A stretch of 64,000 nucleotides of DNA. It comes from Psychrosphaera algicola. Its GTDB lineage: Bacteria; Pseudomonadota; Gammaproteobacteria; Enterobacterales; Alteromonadaceae. The notes under the pieces were generated by a model. It did not search any database, was not told the DNA's origin, and saw only the letters and a list, made by a program, of their open reading frames with translations. A program made the position numbers and the translations under genes. Positions 10,801-20,694 of the stretch are shown one piece after another. The stretch covers positions 3,224,001 to 3,288,000 of the forward strand of contig NZ_JAQOMS010000002.1 in NCBI RefSeq assembly GCF_028401425.1, read 5' to 3'. Each line of letters starts with the position of its first letter. Position 1 is the first letter of the stretch.

Positions 10801-11047
10801 TGAAACCACTGAAGCAGTATTTGACGGTGCGACTTCGAGGCTACGCCCTGTGCTTATGACTGCAATTACATCCGCACTAGGCTTGATACCAATGCTGTTA
10901 TCAAATGGAGTTGGTTCGGAAATTCAAAGGCCACTTGCTAGTGTCATTGTTGGAGGCTTAATTACAGCAACATTACTCACGTTATTTGTTGTACCAAGCC
11001 TATATCAGTTATTTTCTAAAGGAAAATTAAAAGATATTAGGTCTTAG
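7899..11047 (+). CDS. czcA: CzcA-like heavy-metal RND proton antiporter
   Basis: About 1,049-residue inner-membrane pump that drives periplasmic and cytoplasmic metal out of the cell using the proton gradient. ATG 7899 follows AAGGAGG. The frame breaks near 9293 where T5 should be T6 (restores RPIFFAASIILVVFTPLFSFEG). The proton-relay TM4 motif reads AIGMLVDGSVVMVEN, different from the DFG-type motif of classical Zn/Co/Cd CzcA pumps and from the MVDAA motif of CusA, so the exact metal is open. Porter-domain features such as ELEEGTINLRV are clear. No czcC-like outer-membrane factor gene lies in the operon, so a TolC-type protein encoded elsewhere must serve. A hairpin follows at 11057. Confidence 0.88.
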
Positions 11048-11056
11048 CAACTCGAT

Positions 11057-11087
11057 ATAGCCCCATTCATCCTTTGCGCGGGGCTAT
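11057..11087 (+). terminator. Terminator-like hairpin after czcA
   Basis: 8-bp perfect stem ATAGCCCC/GGGGCTAT with a 15-base loop, ten bases after the czcA stop; no strong U tract follows. Confidence 0.5.
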
Positions 11088-11219
11088 TCAAAAGGTCATT
11101 ATTTAATTTTGAATAAATATAGGATTAAGTCGAAGGTACAATCGCCCCCTACCGAGATAGAGCTAATCTTCACTCTTGCCGAGTTTATGAGCTAAACCAG
11201 TTCTCAAAATTAATAGAAT

Positions 11220-11245
11220 TAAGGATAAATTCAGTAAATCTTAAG
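11220..11245 (+). promoter_or_regulatory. 26-bp response-regulator box (copy 1), autoregulatory
   Basis: Three half-sites TAAG, TCAG, TAAG at exact 11-bp spacing (11220, 11231, 11242), the last inside CTTAAG. The same architecture precedes three further operons in this block. It lies about 50 bp upstream of the response-regulator start, so autoregulation is likely. Confidence 0.6.
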
Positions 11246-11294
11246 GTTTATGGGTTAACTTACGAGATATTTTATTTGTTAGGTAATACAAACT

Positions 11295-11970
11295 TTGAAA
11301 GTTTTAATTATAGAAGACTCAATCCCGCTAAGAAGAAGTTTAAGAGTTGGCCTATCCAACCTTGGTTTCACCGTTGACGACACAGGTGATGGTTCTGAGG
11401 GGCTAAGTATGGCGTTAGCAGGTAATTATTCATTGCTGATACTCGACCTTATGCTTCCTACCCTTAACGGTACTGCGATCTTAAAGGCAATTCGTCAAGC
11501 AAATAAAGATATTAGGGTATTAATATTATCTGCTAAAGATCTAACCGAAGATAAAGTGGACGGCTTACTTAATGGCGCTGATGATTATTTAACTAAACCT
11601 TTTTCTTTTGATGAACTTCATGTTCGTTTGCTGTGCCTAATGCGACGCGGCAGTTTAAACGTTAATGATAGTAGTATAAATATTGGTGCTATTTCATTAG
11701 ACCTTCATTTAAAGCAGCTAAAGTGCGGAGGGACTGACGCTAATTTGACACCCAATGAATATAAAGTTGTTGAGTGCCTTTTTCTAATCAAGGTAAAGTT
11801 ATCTCACCAGAAAAGCTTAGCGAATATCTAGCGGGACAATATGATGCTGTAGCTAAAAATTCTATCGAAGCACATTTATCGTCAGCAAGAAAAAAGTGAA
11901 AGCTCTGGGGTTCGAGTTACCTATTAAAACTAAACGCGGATTTGGTTATTTCGTAGAGAGTGATTTGTGA
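11295..11970 (+). CDS. OmpR/QseB-type response regulator
   Basis: Receiver domain with phospho-acceptor Asp in LLILDLMLP, acidic pair in IIEDS, and the conserved Lys in YLTKPF, followed by a winged-helix DNA-binding domain ending in TKRGFGYFVESDL. Two lesions hide the second half: T5 near 11781 should be T6 (restores VECLFSNQGKVISPEKL) and A6 near 11891 should be A7 (restores SARKKVKALGF). The stop TGA overlaps the GTG start of the kinase gene. The resemblance is to PmrA/QseB-like regulators. It is the best candidate to bind the four 26-bp boxes in this block, including the one in front of itself. Confidence 0.88.
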
Positions 11971-13384
11971 ATTCTATTAAAAAGAAGCTCAGCCGCTACT
12001 TATCAATTTCGATATCAATACTCTTGGTTTCTATTCTTCTAGCAACAGATATAAGCGTTGACACGTGGATCAGTAGTGAATTTGATCGTGCTATGACTAA
12101 CAAAGCTAGTTTACTCGAAACATTAGTCGAAGAAGACGAGCAAGAGGTTGATTTTGATTTTGCGGGTGAATTTATGCCTGAGTTTGAAGGTAAAGTAAAT
12201 CCTGAATATTATCAGCTATGGCACAAAAATAAGGTATTTGAAAAATCTGATACTTTAGAGCTTTTTGAGGTCAATGAGCTACCCAGATTAACAGTTAACC
12301 TTGGGGGATCTAAGTTTAAAAATATTACTTTGCCTGATGGACGGCAAGGTAGGATGATTTTTACCAAATTCCTACCTCAAATTGACTCGGAATTGAGGAA
12401 AAAGCTTGGGGTAACTAGAGCTGAATTTGCAAAAACACAACAACCTATGGAATTTGCTTATGCCCTTAGTACAGAAGAGTTAGACTATATACTTTGGTAC
12501 GTGGATATTATTTTTATTCTTGTTTCTCTACTTGCGGTATTCACAATAAAAAAATAGTCTCAGTAGTTGTCGATAAAAGCTTAAAGCCAATCGATAATTT
12601 TAATAGTCAATTAGGAGAAATTAATCTTAACTCCGAGCAAATAAAAGTGCCTACCGACCAACTTCCAGAAGAATTACTACCTACGGCTAGCGCGGTAAAT
12701 CAATTTATTATGGAAACTCACGAACTTTATAAACGTGAAAAACGGGTAACATCAGATATCGCACATGAACTCAAAACCCCTATTGCGGAGTTACTCAGCT
12801 TGAGTGAAGTTGCCATTAAGTTTCCACATGAAGAGCAAATCACCAGCCAGTTAGCCTCTGATGTGCAACAAATATCCAATAGGCTCAAAAATATAGTTAA
12901 TGGAATTTTACTACTTCAAAAAAGCAGTACGACAACGGCTCTAGAAAAATCAGATATCAATCTAGTGCAACTAATTGAAAATACATTAAAAAGAGAAAAC
13001 CTAAATAATAGAGAAATATCTTTCATAAAAAACCAAAATGGCTACACGGTAAAAACAAATAAAGTTGCCCTTGATACTATATTATCAAACCTGATTAATA
13101 ATGCTTTTTACTATAGTCCAGACAACTCACCTGTAACCGTTGATATTTCAGAAGATAAAGACAATACGGTAGTTCAAATTTCTAATCTCTGCACTAATGG
13201 TTGTAACGAGGAAGATCTTAACCGATTTTTTGAACCTCTTTGGCAGCAAGATTCATCAAGAACTTCTACACAAAGATATGGCCTAGGGTTGGCAATAGTT
13301 AAGTCTTATTGTGAAAGGTTAGGCGCTTCTATCTCTGTGTCACTTGGTCCAGACAAACAAATAACTTTCACCCTCGTTATTTAA
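11967..13384 (+). CDS. Sensor histidine kinase partner of the OmpR-type regulator
   Basis: About 472 residues. TM1 (SISILLVSILLATDI), a periplasmic domain of about 150 residues, TM2 (IIFILVSLLAVFTI), HisKA with the phosphorylated His in DIAHELKTPIAELL, and an ATPase domain with N-box LSNLINNAFYYS and G-box YGLGLAIVKSY. One A missing from the A7 run near 12550 splits it (restores FTIKKIVSVVVD). GTG start overlapping the regulator stop and stop overlapping the next ATG (TAATG) make this a tightly coupled three-gene operon. Signal unknown; cationic peptide, metal or pH sensing is plausible from the target genes. Confidence 0.88.
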
Positions 13385-15604
13385 TGAAAGCGCTTATCTA
13401 TCTATTTGTTTTATTAATGCTACCGGTGAGTTTCCCTAGTAAAGGAGCTGTTCGCGATATTGGAGTCGATGGTTTACTCGACGAAGAGTTATGGCAAAAA
13501 GCGACTAATCATCATGAAACTTACCAAGTATCGCCTCAAACATTTAGAAAATTAAATAACAACTTTTCTTATAAATTTATTACTTCTGAGCAAGGAATAT
13601 ATTTAGCTTTAACGGCAATTATAAAAAATAAACTGAGGTTAAGAACCTAGGAAAATGACAAACTTTTTACCAATGATCACTTCCAAGTAATGCTCGATAT
13701 GGATAATTCAGGCCAGACTAGCTATGTATTTTCAGTTAACCATCAGGGCAACTATTTTGACGGTATTTATAAACAAGACAAAGAATTAGATCTGGACTGG
13801 AGTGCCCAATGGCAATATGCCGTTAATGTTACTGATGATTTTTGGACAGCAGAAATATTTATTCCTTGGTCATCAATGTCTTTTAGCATTCAAAAGCAAA
13901 ACCAATTTGGCTTAGCAATTAGCCGCTTAGATGAAGCTAGTAATTCCACTTATGCATCTATTCCCGCCAATTCGACTATGAATAGTTTTTTACAACTTTT
14001 TCCAAACACAATGTTGTTGTAAAAAGTCATTCAGGCTTTGATATTTACCCTCATATTTCACTTAATCGAGATATTATTAACAACGATGAATCAGCGGATA
14101 TTGGCGCTGAAATATTTTGGAAACCCACAAAAATCAACAAATAAGCGCCACGCTTAACCCAGACTTTGGACAAGTAGAATCCGATGAACTCGTTGTTAAC
14201 TTTTCCGCTATCGAAAGTTTTTTCACCGAGAAAAGACCTTTTTTAATGAAAATCAGAGCATCTTTGATGTATCAGGGCCTGAAACACTCAGAATAGTGCA
14301 TACGCCAAGAATTGGCGGGGATGCATATTATGATGACGATTATTCCAGCGACCTTGATGCCGCACTTAAATACACCTATGCCAATGATAACTTTGCGTTA
14401 GGGCTAATGTCAGCTTTTGAAAGTTCGTTAGATAAAAACTCTACCGGGCGAGATTTTTGGTTAATGCGGGGGCAATATTATTTTGGCGAGAATAAATTAG
14501 GTATTTCTTTAAATAACGTTTCAACTCCCAGCGTAGAACGTCAAGCACAGATATTATCTACCGACTTTATATACACGTTTTCAGACAGTACAGAGTTTAA
14601 TGTCGGTATTATAAATTCGAGAGTTGAGCAGCAAACTTTACCTATAGATGGCGTTGGTTGGTGGATTACAGGCAGCTCTGAGTTTTCAATAAATCATAGC
14701 CATGAGTTTAGCTTGTTTAGCTACGGTGAGAACCTACAGCTTAATGATATAGGTTACGTCAAACGAGTAAATAGAAAACAGTTTGAATATGAGTATCAAT
14801 ATCAAATTCCAGACTTATACCTATGGTCAATTAGAGACATGGCCTTTTCCTTAGAGTCAGAAATAAAAACCAACTTTCAAGATAAAAAGTTACCACTTCT
14901 CTTTGGGTTTGGTATTGAATTTGTCACAGAAGATGAATTCGAATATCAGTTTTCTATTGAACATGGCTCATCAGGTTATGATGACTTCCTAACTCGCGGT
15001 TATAATTCATTATGGTTGCCCTCATTTTACATAACCGAATTAGAAGTTAGCTCACCAGAATACCTTTGGGGAAATTTGATTTCCAATTTGAATTAGGCAC
15101 AGAAGGGTTTTCTGGTCGCTTTTACAATATACAAAGCAGTATTGAACAACAGTTCAATGATAATCTCTATGTTTCTTTTACTATGTCGCAATACAATAGT
15201 GACAGTTGGCTAGAGTGGGATGAAGGAAACATTATTGATGAGTTTGATTTTACTGAGCAAGGGTTTGAGATCAGCGTAAATTACCAAATAACGGATAATC
15301 ATGAAATTAGAATAAAGTTAGAATCATTGATTGGTAAAGCAAAGCACCTTGCAAATTATCAAGTTGATTCTAATGGCAAGGCTATACAAACCAATGAATC
15401 AGGTGATTTCTCTTTTGCAGAAAATGAGTTTCAACTGCGATACAAGTATTCATTTAGTAAGCTCACCGCCTTTTATTTAAGCTATGGTTTTGGCGGAGAA
15501 TTCGAAGATGAGATTGCTAAGTTTGGTAAAAGAAATCTCTACAAAAAGCGATTGAATCAAAAGAAGCACATAATATCTTCGCGAAGTTAAGGCTACATTT
15601 TTAA
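13384..15604 (+). CDS. DUF5916 outer-membrane protein with N-terminal CBM9/DOMON-like domain
   Basis: Signal peptide (about 1-20), an N-terminal CBM9-like beta domain (VDGLLDEELWQKA ... FTNDHFQVMLDMDN), the family hallmark NPDFGQVE with FFTEKRPFF, then a predicted C-terminal beta-barrel rich in alternating aromatic strands, ending KLRLHF. The raw sequence has an in-frame TAG at 13648 (CCTAGG where CCCAGG would give RTQEND) and frameshifts at about 14000 (T5), 14132 (A5), 14242 (T6), 15072 (G/A run) and 15542 (A5); each single repair yields the family sequence. Function of DUF5916 proteins is not established; an outer-membrane location is predicted. As third gene of the two-component operon it may report on or alter envelope state. 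Confidence 0.75.
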
Positions 15605-15667
15605 ATTACTTGAATCACACTAGACTTTACTAATTGAGTGATTATTTTAACTCTATCGAGTCTATAA

Positions 15668-16385
15668 TCATTGTAGCGACTTCATCACCATCTTTTTCTG
15701 CAATACTTTAACGGGAACAAAATTATACTTTTCACTAAACCAAAACGTTGTTTTTCTAGTACTATTTTTGCGTACTCTTGTTACCTTCACGCACTCTGGC
15801 TCGCTAACATTAGTACTAATCACTTCTGTTCCTTCGTTAACGAAAAGGTAATCTTTAATTTTTGCGTCATCGTATACTTGATAACTGGTGTCAAAATTTT
15901 TACTGCTCAGATTTAACCTTAATATTTCAAAAACTAAAAGTGGGTCATACGTATTAGCTTGCAAGTTTTTTACCAACCATTTCCTTTGCTATCGCCAACA
16001 ACAATATTTTTTATGATCAAAAAGCATTATTTGCCGTTTCGCTTTTTTAAAACTTCAATCGTCTATGATTTTACAACTTATTTGTTAAAAATCATTATCA
16101 TACAAAGAGAATTTCCTCTTTTTTGTTTAGTGCAAATATTGTAAAAAATGCCGATAGTTTGGAAGTCAATTCTAATTTATATACTCCATTTGTATGAATT
16201 AGGGTTCGAGTAGCTTTACCATACTCTTTCCCTTTACGAAGTATTTTATAGTTTGCTGTGTACTGTGCTAATTGATTACCTCCAGCTATAGCATTTGGAT
16301 TTATATTTTCTTTTGCTACTACAACCGATAGGCATAAAGTGAACATTATCAAGGAGAAAAACACACGCTTTACTGGCAGATTCAT
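15668..16385 (-). pseudogene. DUF3108-type secreted protein, multiply broken
   Basis: N-terminal signal peptide (VFFSLIMFTLCLSVVVA) followed by YTANYKILRKGKEYGKATRTL, a DUF3108-like opening, and a C-terminal part with NTYDPLLVFEILRLNL and TTFWFSEKYNFVPVKV, the usual DUF3108 ending. The middle (15977-16100) has fragments in different frames (RQIMLFDHKK, NIVVGDSKGNGW), needing at least four repairs. Some are homopolymer-like, but unlike the neighbours I could not rebuild the whole frame, so real decay is possible. Such proteins are periplasmic with no firm function. It is divergent from the PAP2-eptA operon, whose response-regulator box could serve both. Confidence 0.55.
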
Positions 16386-16486
16386 TATATTTTCTTCCTA
16401 AAACACTACTTAACGTCACGACTTGTATCACTTTTATCCGCAACATGTGTGCTTGGTCAAATTAAAAGTGCATCTATTGCCAAATT

Positions 16487-16512
16487 TCAGTTTTCACTAA
16501 GCGATTCTTAAG
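16487..16512 (+). promoter_or_regulatory. 26-bp response-regulator box (copy 2) upstream of PAP2-eptA
   Basis: Half-sites TCAG, TAAG, TAAG at 16487, 16498 and 16509, each 11 bp apart, the last inside CTTAAG. A weak -10 (TAAAAT, 16523) follows, so the final half-site would overlap the -35 as in PmrA-type promoters. It lies 42 bp upstream of the PAP2 gene. Confidence 0.65.
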
Positions 16513-16553
16513 TTTCAGTTCATAAAATCAGCTCATCAAACTAGAGGTGATTT

Positions 16554-17405
16554 ATGTTAATTAAGCCTGAACTTTGCAAAATAAATGTTCATTCCAACAA
16601 ATCCTTTTATTGGAAGCCATTCGCTCTTTTTCTATTATTTTCGGCATTAGTTTCAAGCATTGCGTTGAACAAAGACCAATATATAGCCAGCCAACTAAAG
16701 GTATTTATTTTTGGTAATCAAACATTCCAGTTTTTACCTCAATACTTTTGGCATAACGTTACTTATTTAGGCGATGCGTTAATTCTCGTTCCTTTGCTTT
16801 CATTCATTTGTTTATTTAGCGTTAAAGCATGGGCTGCAATGTTTGGCTCAGTACCGCCTGCATTTATTATAAGTCATGCAGGAAAAGCATTTTTCGCTAT
16901 TCCCCGACCAGCAGCAGTATTGGAGCATGACCAGTTTACTATTATTGGTCGTACTTTAGCCGCACACACAAGCTTTCCTTCTGGGCATACCATTACAATT
17001 TTCACTGCTATGTCAGCACTTATTTTTGTATATTTGAAGCAGGATAAACATCATTCGAATTTAAGAAACTCTGTAATAGCAATGCTACTGTTTATTGCAA
17101 CCATCACTGCTATTTCAAGAGTTGCCGTTGGTGCTCATTGGCCTGCCGATTTACTCTTAGGCGCTCTTTTGGGTGGTATGGCAGGGATGAGTGGTGAGTA
17201 TTTAAGTCGTCATTACTCAAAATGGTGGAACTGGGCAGTGACTAAGCCTATTTATCTAGGATACTTTATTCTTAATTTTTGTGCGCTATTACTTTATTTA
17301 ACAATTAGCGGCGAAACCCCTGCATTATTTATAGTGTGGGTAGCGATAATTGTTAGCGGCACGGTCGGCACATACATTTCACTTAAAGCTATCCTATTAA
17401 AATGA
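16554..17405 (+). CDS. PAP2-family membrane phosphatase
   Basis: 283 residues, about six to eight membrane segments, intact. The three-part PAP2 active site is complete: KAFFAIPRP, SFPSGHT and SRVAVGAHWPAD. Members dephosphorylate or transfer phosphate on lipid pyrophosphates, phosphatidylglycerol phosphate, undecaprenyl pyrophosphate or lipid A (LpxE, LpxF, LpxT). Its TGA overlaps the ATG of an EptA-like gene (ATGA), so the two are co-translated; a lipid A phosphatase or phosphotransferase making or altering sites for phosphoethanolamine is the attractive reading, but this is inference. Preceded by a 26-bp regulator box. Confidence 0.85.
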   Translation: MLIKPELCKINVHSNKSFYWKPFALFLLFSALVSSIALNKDQYIASQLKVFIFGNQTFQFLPQYFWHNVTYLGDALILVPLLSFICLFSVKAWAAMFGSVPPAFIISHAGKAFFAIPRPAAVLEHDQFTIIGRTLAAHTSFPSGHTITIFTAMSALIFVYLKQDKHHSNLRNSVIAMLLFIATITAISRVAVGAHWPADLLLGALLGGMAGMSGEYLSRHYSKWWNWAVTKPIYLGYFILNFCALLLYLTISGETPALFIVWVAIIVSGTVGTYISLKAILLK

Positions 17406-18990
17406 TATTAAAACTAAATTCATTATTCTTAATGATGAAAGCCAGTCATTATGTGTTAATAACTAGCATAATAAATACAATTTTTTCAATCTAGTTTTGT
17501 TCTCTTTTGTTGTAGAAAATACCGATGTATTAAGTGCCAGTGGTGCTGTCATTTTGTTGTCTGTGTTCCTCATCGCTTTTACCTTTACTTTTACATTCGC
17601 TTCCATTGTTACATTAATTTCCCTATCTTACTTAAAATATTTCTTGGAGTGACCGCGATAATTAATGCCATGGCAATTTACTATATGGCTAATTACCAAG
17701 TGGTTTTAGATAAAACCATGATGGGCAATATATTTAATACTGAGTACTCTGAATCATCTGAACTTATTACCTTTAAGCTTTTATTATTTATAGTATTTAT
17801 CGGCTTAATTCCGGCTTATTTTTATATAAAGCTTAAAATAAATCGACTAGATAGAGGAAAGGTCGCGATAAATGGAGTTATTGGATTAATTACTTCAATC
17901 CTTATCCTCTATTTAAACGCCTCAAGCTGGCTATGGATAGACAAATACGCAAGCTTGCTTGGGGGAAAATATTGCCTTGGTCTTACATCATTAACACCAA
18001 TCGATATTACGCTTCACTGAATAACTCAACTGACGGACAAATGCCCTTACCTGATGGGCAATTTAGCAATACTAAAAAGATGGTCTTTGTCTTAGTGATA
18101 GGTGAAACCGCTCGCTCAGACAATTTTTCTTTATATGGTTACCCGAAAAATACAAACCCTAAATTGCAACAAACGCCTAATTTACTTGTGTTTAAAAACA
18201 CACAGTCATGCACCACGTATACTACAGGTTCACTAGCTTGCATGTTATCTCACACTGAAAAAGTCGCCAATTTTGAAGCATTACCAACTTATTTAGCTAG
18301 GCATGGGGCTGACGTGATATGGAGAACAAACAACTGGGGAGAGCCAGCAATTGACGTAAGCAGTTATGTTAAAGCTAGTGATTTACGTTCAAGTTGTCAG
18401 GGAGAAGGCTGTAGATTGGATGAGGCTCTATTAACAAACTTAATTGAAACTATTGAATCATCAACAAAACAAAAAATATTTATTGTTTTGCATACTAAAG
18501 GAAGCCACGGCCCTAGTTATTACTCTAGATATACAGCAAGTTTCAACCAATTTAAGCCAGTTTGTCGAGATGAGGAAATTAGTAAATGCACTTCACAAGA
18601 GCTGATTAATGCCTATGATAATACGATTTTATATACGGATCATTTTTTAGCAACTTTGATCGCCAAGCTTGAGAGTTTGCAGAGCATTCCATCAGCCATG
18701 ATGTATATTTCAGATCACGGTGAGTCATTAGGAGAGCAAGGACTTTATTTGCACGGAACACCTTATTCATTTGCCCCTGACTATCAAAAAACATCCCCTT
18801 TTTGTTATGGGCTTCAGATTCGATGCAATCGCATAAGCAAATAGACCTGGAGTTTATACAACAAGGCGAGAGTCATACACACTTCAATGTATTTCATACT
18901 GTATTAGGTGCGTTTGATTTTCAATCACCTATCTACAAAAAAGAACTAGATGTATTAAACCAAAATATTTCACCTAACCTGAGAGAATAA
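17402..18990 (+). CDS. eptA: EptA-like phosphoethanolamine transferase, divergent copy
   Basis: Inner-membrane enzyme with about five N-terminal helices and a periplasmic sulfatase-fold domain that moves phosphoethanolamine from phosphatidylethanolamine to lipid A or core sugars, leaving diacylglycerol. Zn-site and catalytic motifs: GETARSDNFSLYGY, nucleophile Thr in SCTTYTTGSLAC, LHTKGSHGPSYY, ISDHGESLGE. The nucleophile loop differs from the canonical SCGTETAVSVPC type. Start ATG 17402 overlaps the PAP2 stop. Frame lesions: T6 near 17484, a garbled G run near 17645 (perhaps CCTGGG), A4 near 17968, A6 near 18787; repairs give continuous family sequence (for example YQKNIPFLLWASDS). Confidence 0.85.
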
Positions 18991-19012
18991 TCAGTGTAAT
19001 TTAGGTCAAATA

Positions 19013-19038
19013 TCAGTTTACACTAAGCCGATCTTAAG
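19013..19038 (+). promoter_or_regulatory. 26-bp response-regulator box (copy 3) upstream of Omp85-eptA-dgkA
   Basis: Half-sites TCAG, TAAG, TAAG at 19013, 19024 and 19035 with 11-bp periodicity, the last in CTTAAG, followed 13 bases later by a good -10 TATAAA (19052-19057). This is the clearest promoter of the four. Confidence 0.7.
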
Positions 19039-19080
19039 GTTACCTCATTACTATAAAGTCACATTGAACGAGGTGACTTT

Positions 19081-20684
19081 ATGTATAGAATTATTACTTC
19101 CACCGTATTAGTCAGCACATTACTAAATATTAGCTTTACATCTAAAGCTTCCGACCAAAAGCAAGTCTGTAACCAAACAAAAAATCTTGAACTGACCACT
19201 AACGATATTTTTGACCTAGAAGATCCTGACACTATTTTCCTCCATCGATGGGGGAATTTTCTACACATAAAAACCAAAAGTACAACCCTAATAAATGAAG
19301 CCGCCTTTTTCATAAAAAAATGTGAAATTGATGAGCAAGACTTACAAGAGTTAGAGCGCCACCTTAGAAGCAAAAAGTATCTCAAAGATGCACGAGTTAC
19401 CACTAACGAAAACTCATCCAAGATAAAGGTTGAAACGTGGGATAATTGGTCATTAATGCCTACGGTCGATTTTGGCAGAAAAGGCGGAAAAAATAAGTAT
19501 GCCATTGGTATTAAAGATAGAAATTTTCTTGGCTTAGGCATTAATGCGGAAATTGAATCGTTTACCAATGATCAGCGCAGTGGATATAAATTTAAGTCAA
19601 GTTTCCCTCTGTTTTTAAACAACAACATCAATGCAAATATTCGCTTCACAAGCAATGATGACGGCACATCAGAAGCAATATCAATAGACAAAGACTTTGT
19701 AAGTTTCGACACAAATAAGGCCTTTAATATTGGTTTCAATAATTTTAATCAAATTGATACTCAATACAAAAATGGTGAGGAATATGATCGATACAACCAT
19801 AAACAAAAGCTTTCTACTGCACGCTGGCAGTGGCTGTATAAAGATACGACTGCCAATACGCTAAGGTTTGGTATTGGCTATACCAGTGAAGAACATCAGT
19901 TTTCAAACGATGATATTACCCATTTAACCGCACCAGAATTCCTGCCTGAAAATAGAGAGTTTAACTACCCATTTCTAAGCGTTGAATTTTTACAAAAAGA
20001 TTATAGAAAACTCACCAACGTCAATTTAATTAATCAGATTGAAGATTTTAACTTAGGTTGGCACCTAACAGGTAATGTTGGCTCCGATATCAGTGGGTCA
20101 AATACCTCACCAATACTCATCTGGCAGTCGAGTGTTTCCAAAGGCATAGATATTTTTGAGAACTCCTTTTGGTTTTTTACAGCTACTTTTGAAGGGGAAG
20201 CGTATAGCTTGTCAGGTAAAGAATCTAGAACTCTTCTAAATATTAGCAATGAGTACTTTCACAAATTCAATAACAATTGGGGCGGCTATTTTAAGAATGT
20301 AAGCCAAATTAGTCAGAACCAATTTAAAGACTCTCCCATCGTATTAGGCGGCGAAACTGGGTTGCGAGGCTACCCTCTTCAATATCAACATGGCGACCAC
20401 AGTACGCTTTTCACTCTTGAAGCGAGGTATTACCCTCATATCAATATTTACAAACTTATAGAAGTAGGTGGTGCTGCGTTTATCGATGTAGGAAAGATTT
20501 TTAACCAGCAAGAAGCAACCTCAGAAAAAACTCATGGATGAAATCAATAGGACTAGGTGCTCGATTTTATTCAACCCAAACGAGTGAGGCACGAGTCATT
20601 CATGTTGACGTTATTAAACCAATAAGCTCCGATGCCAATGTCAATGGCGTTGAGTTTCGCATAACAACTAAACATTCATTTTAA
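19081..20684 (+). CDS. Omp85-family outer-membrane protein with a single POTRA-like domain
   Basis: About 534 residues: signal peptide (1-23), one POTRA-like segment (LQELERHLRSKKYLKDARVTT...IKVETWDNW), and a beta-barrel with the conserved Omp85 loop-6 motif GLRGYP and the strand EARYYPHINIYKLIEVGGAAFIDVGK type ending. BamA and TamA have five and three POTRA domains, so this is a short family member related to TamA/patatin-associated or accessory Omp85 proteins. One A missing from A6 near 20530 (restores SEKNSWMKSIGLG) extends the frame to 20684. First gene of an operon with an EptA and DgkA behind a regulator box, suggesting an envelope repair or export role that I cannot specify. Confidence 0.8.
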
Positions 20685-20694
20685 GGCCATAAAA

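Noticed and set aside
13648..13650. In-frame TAG codons (also at 59651) as possible recoding or pyrrolysine sites
   Set aside because: Both lie in CCTAGG where CCCAGG/CCTGGG would give glutamine and fit the family; the error pattern at methylated CCWGG explains them better.
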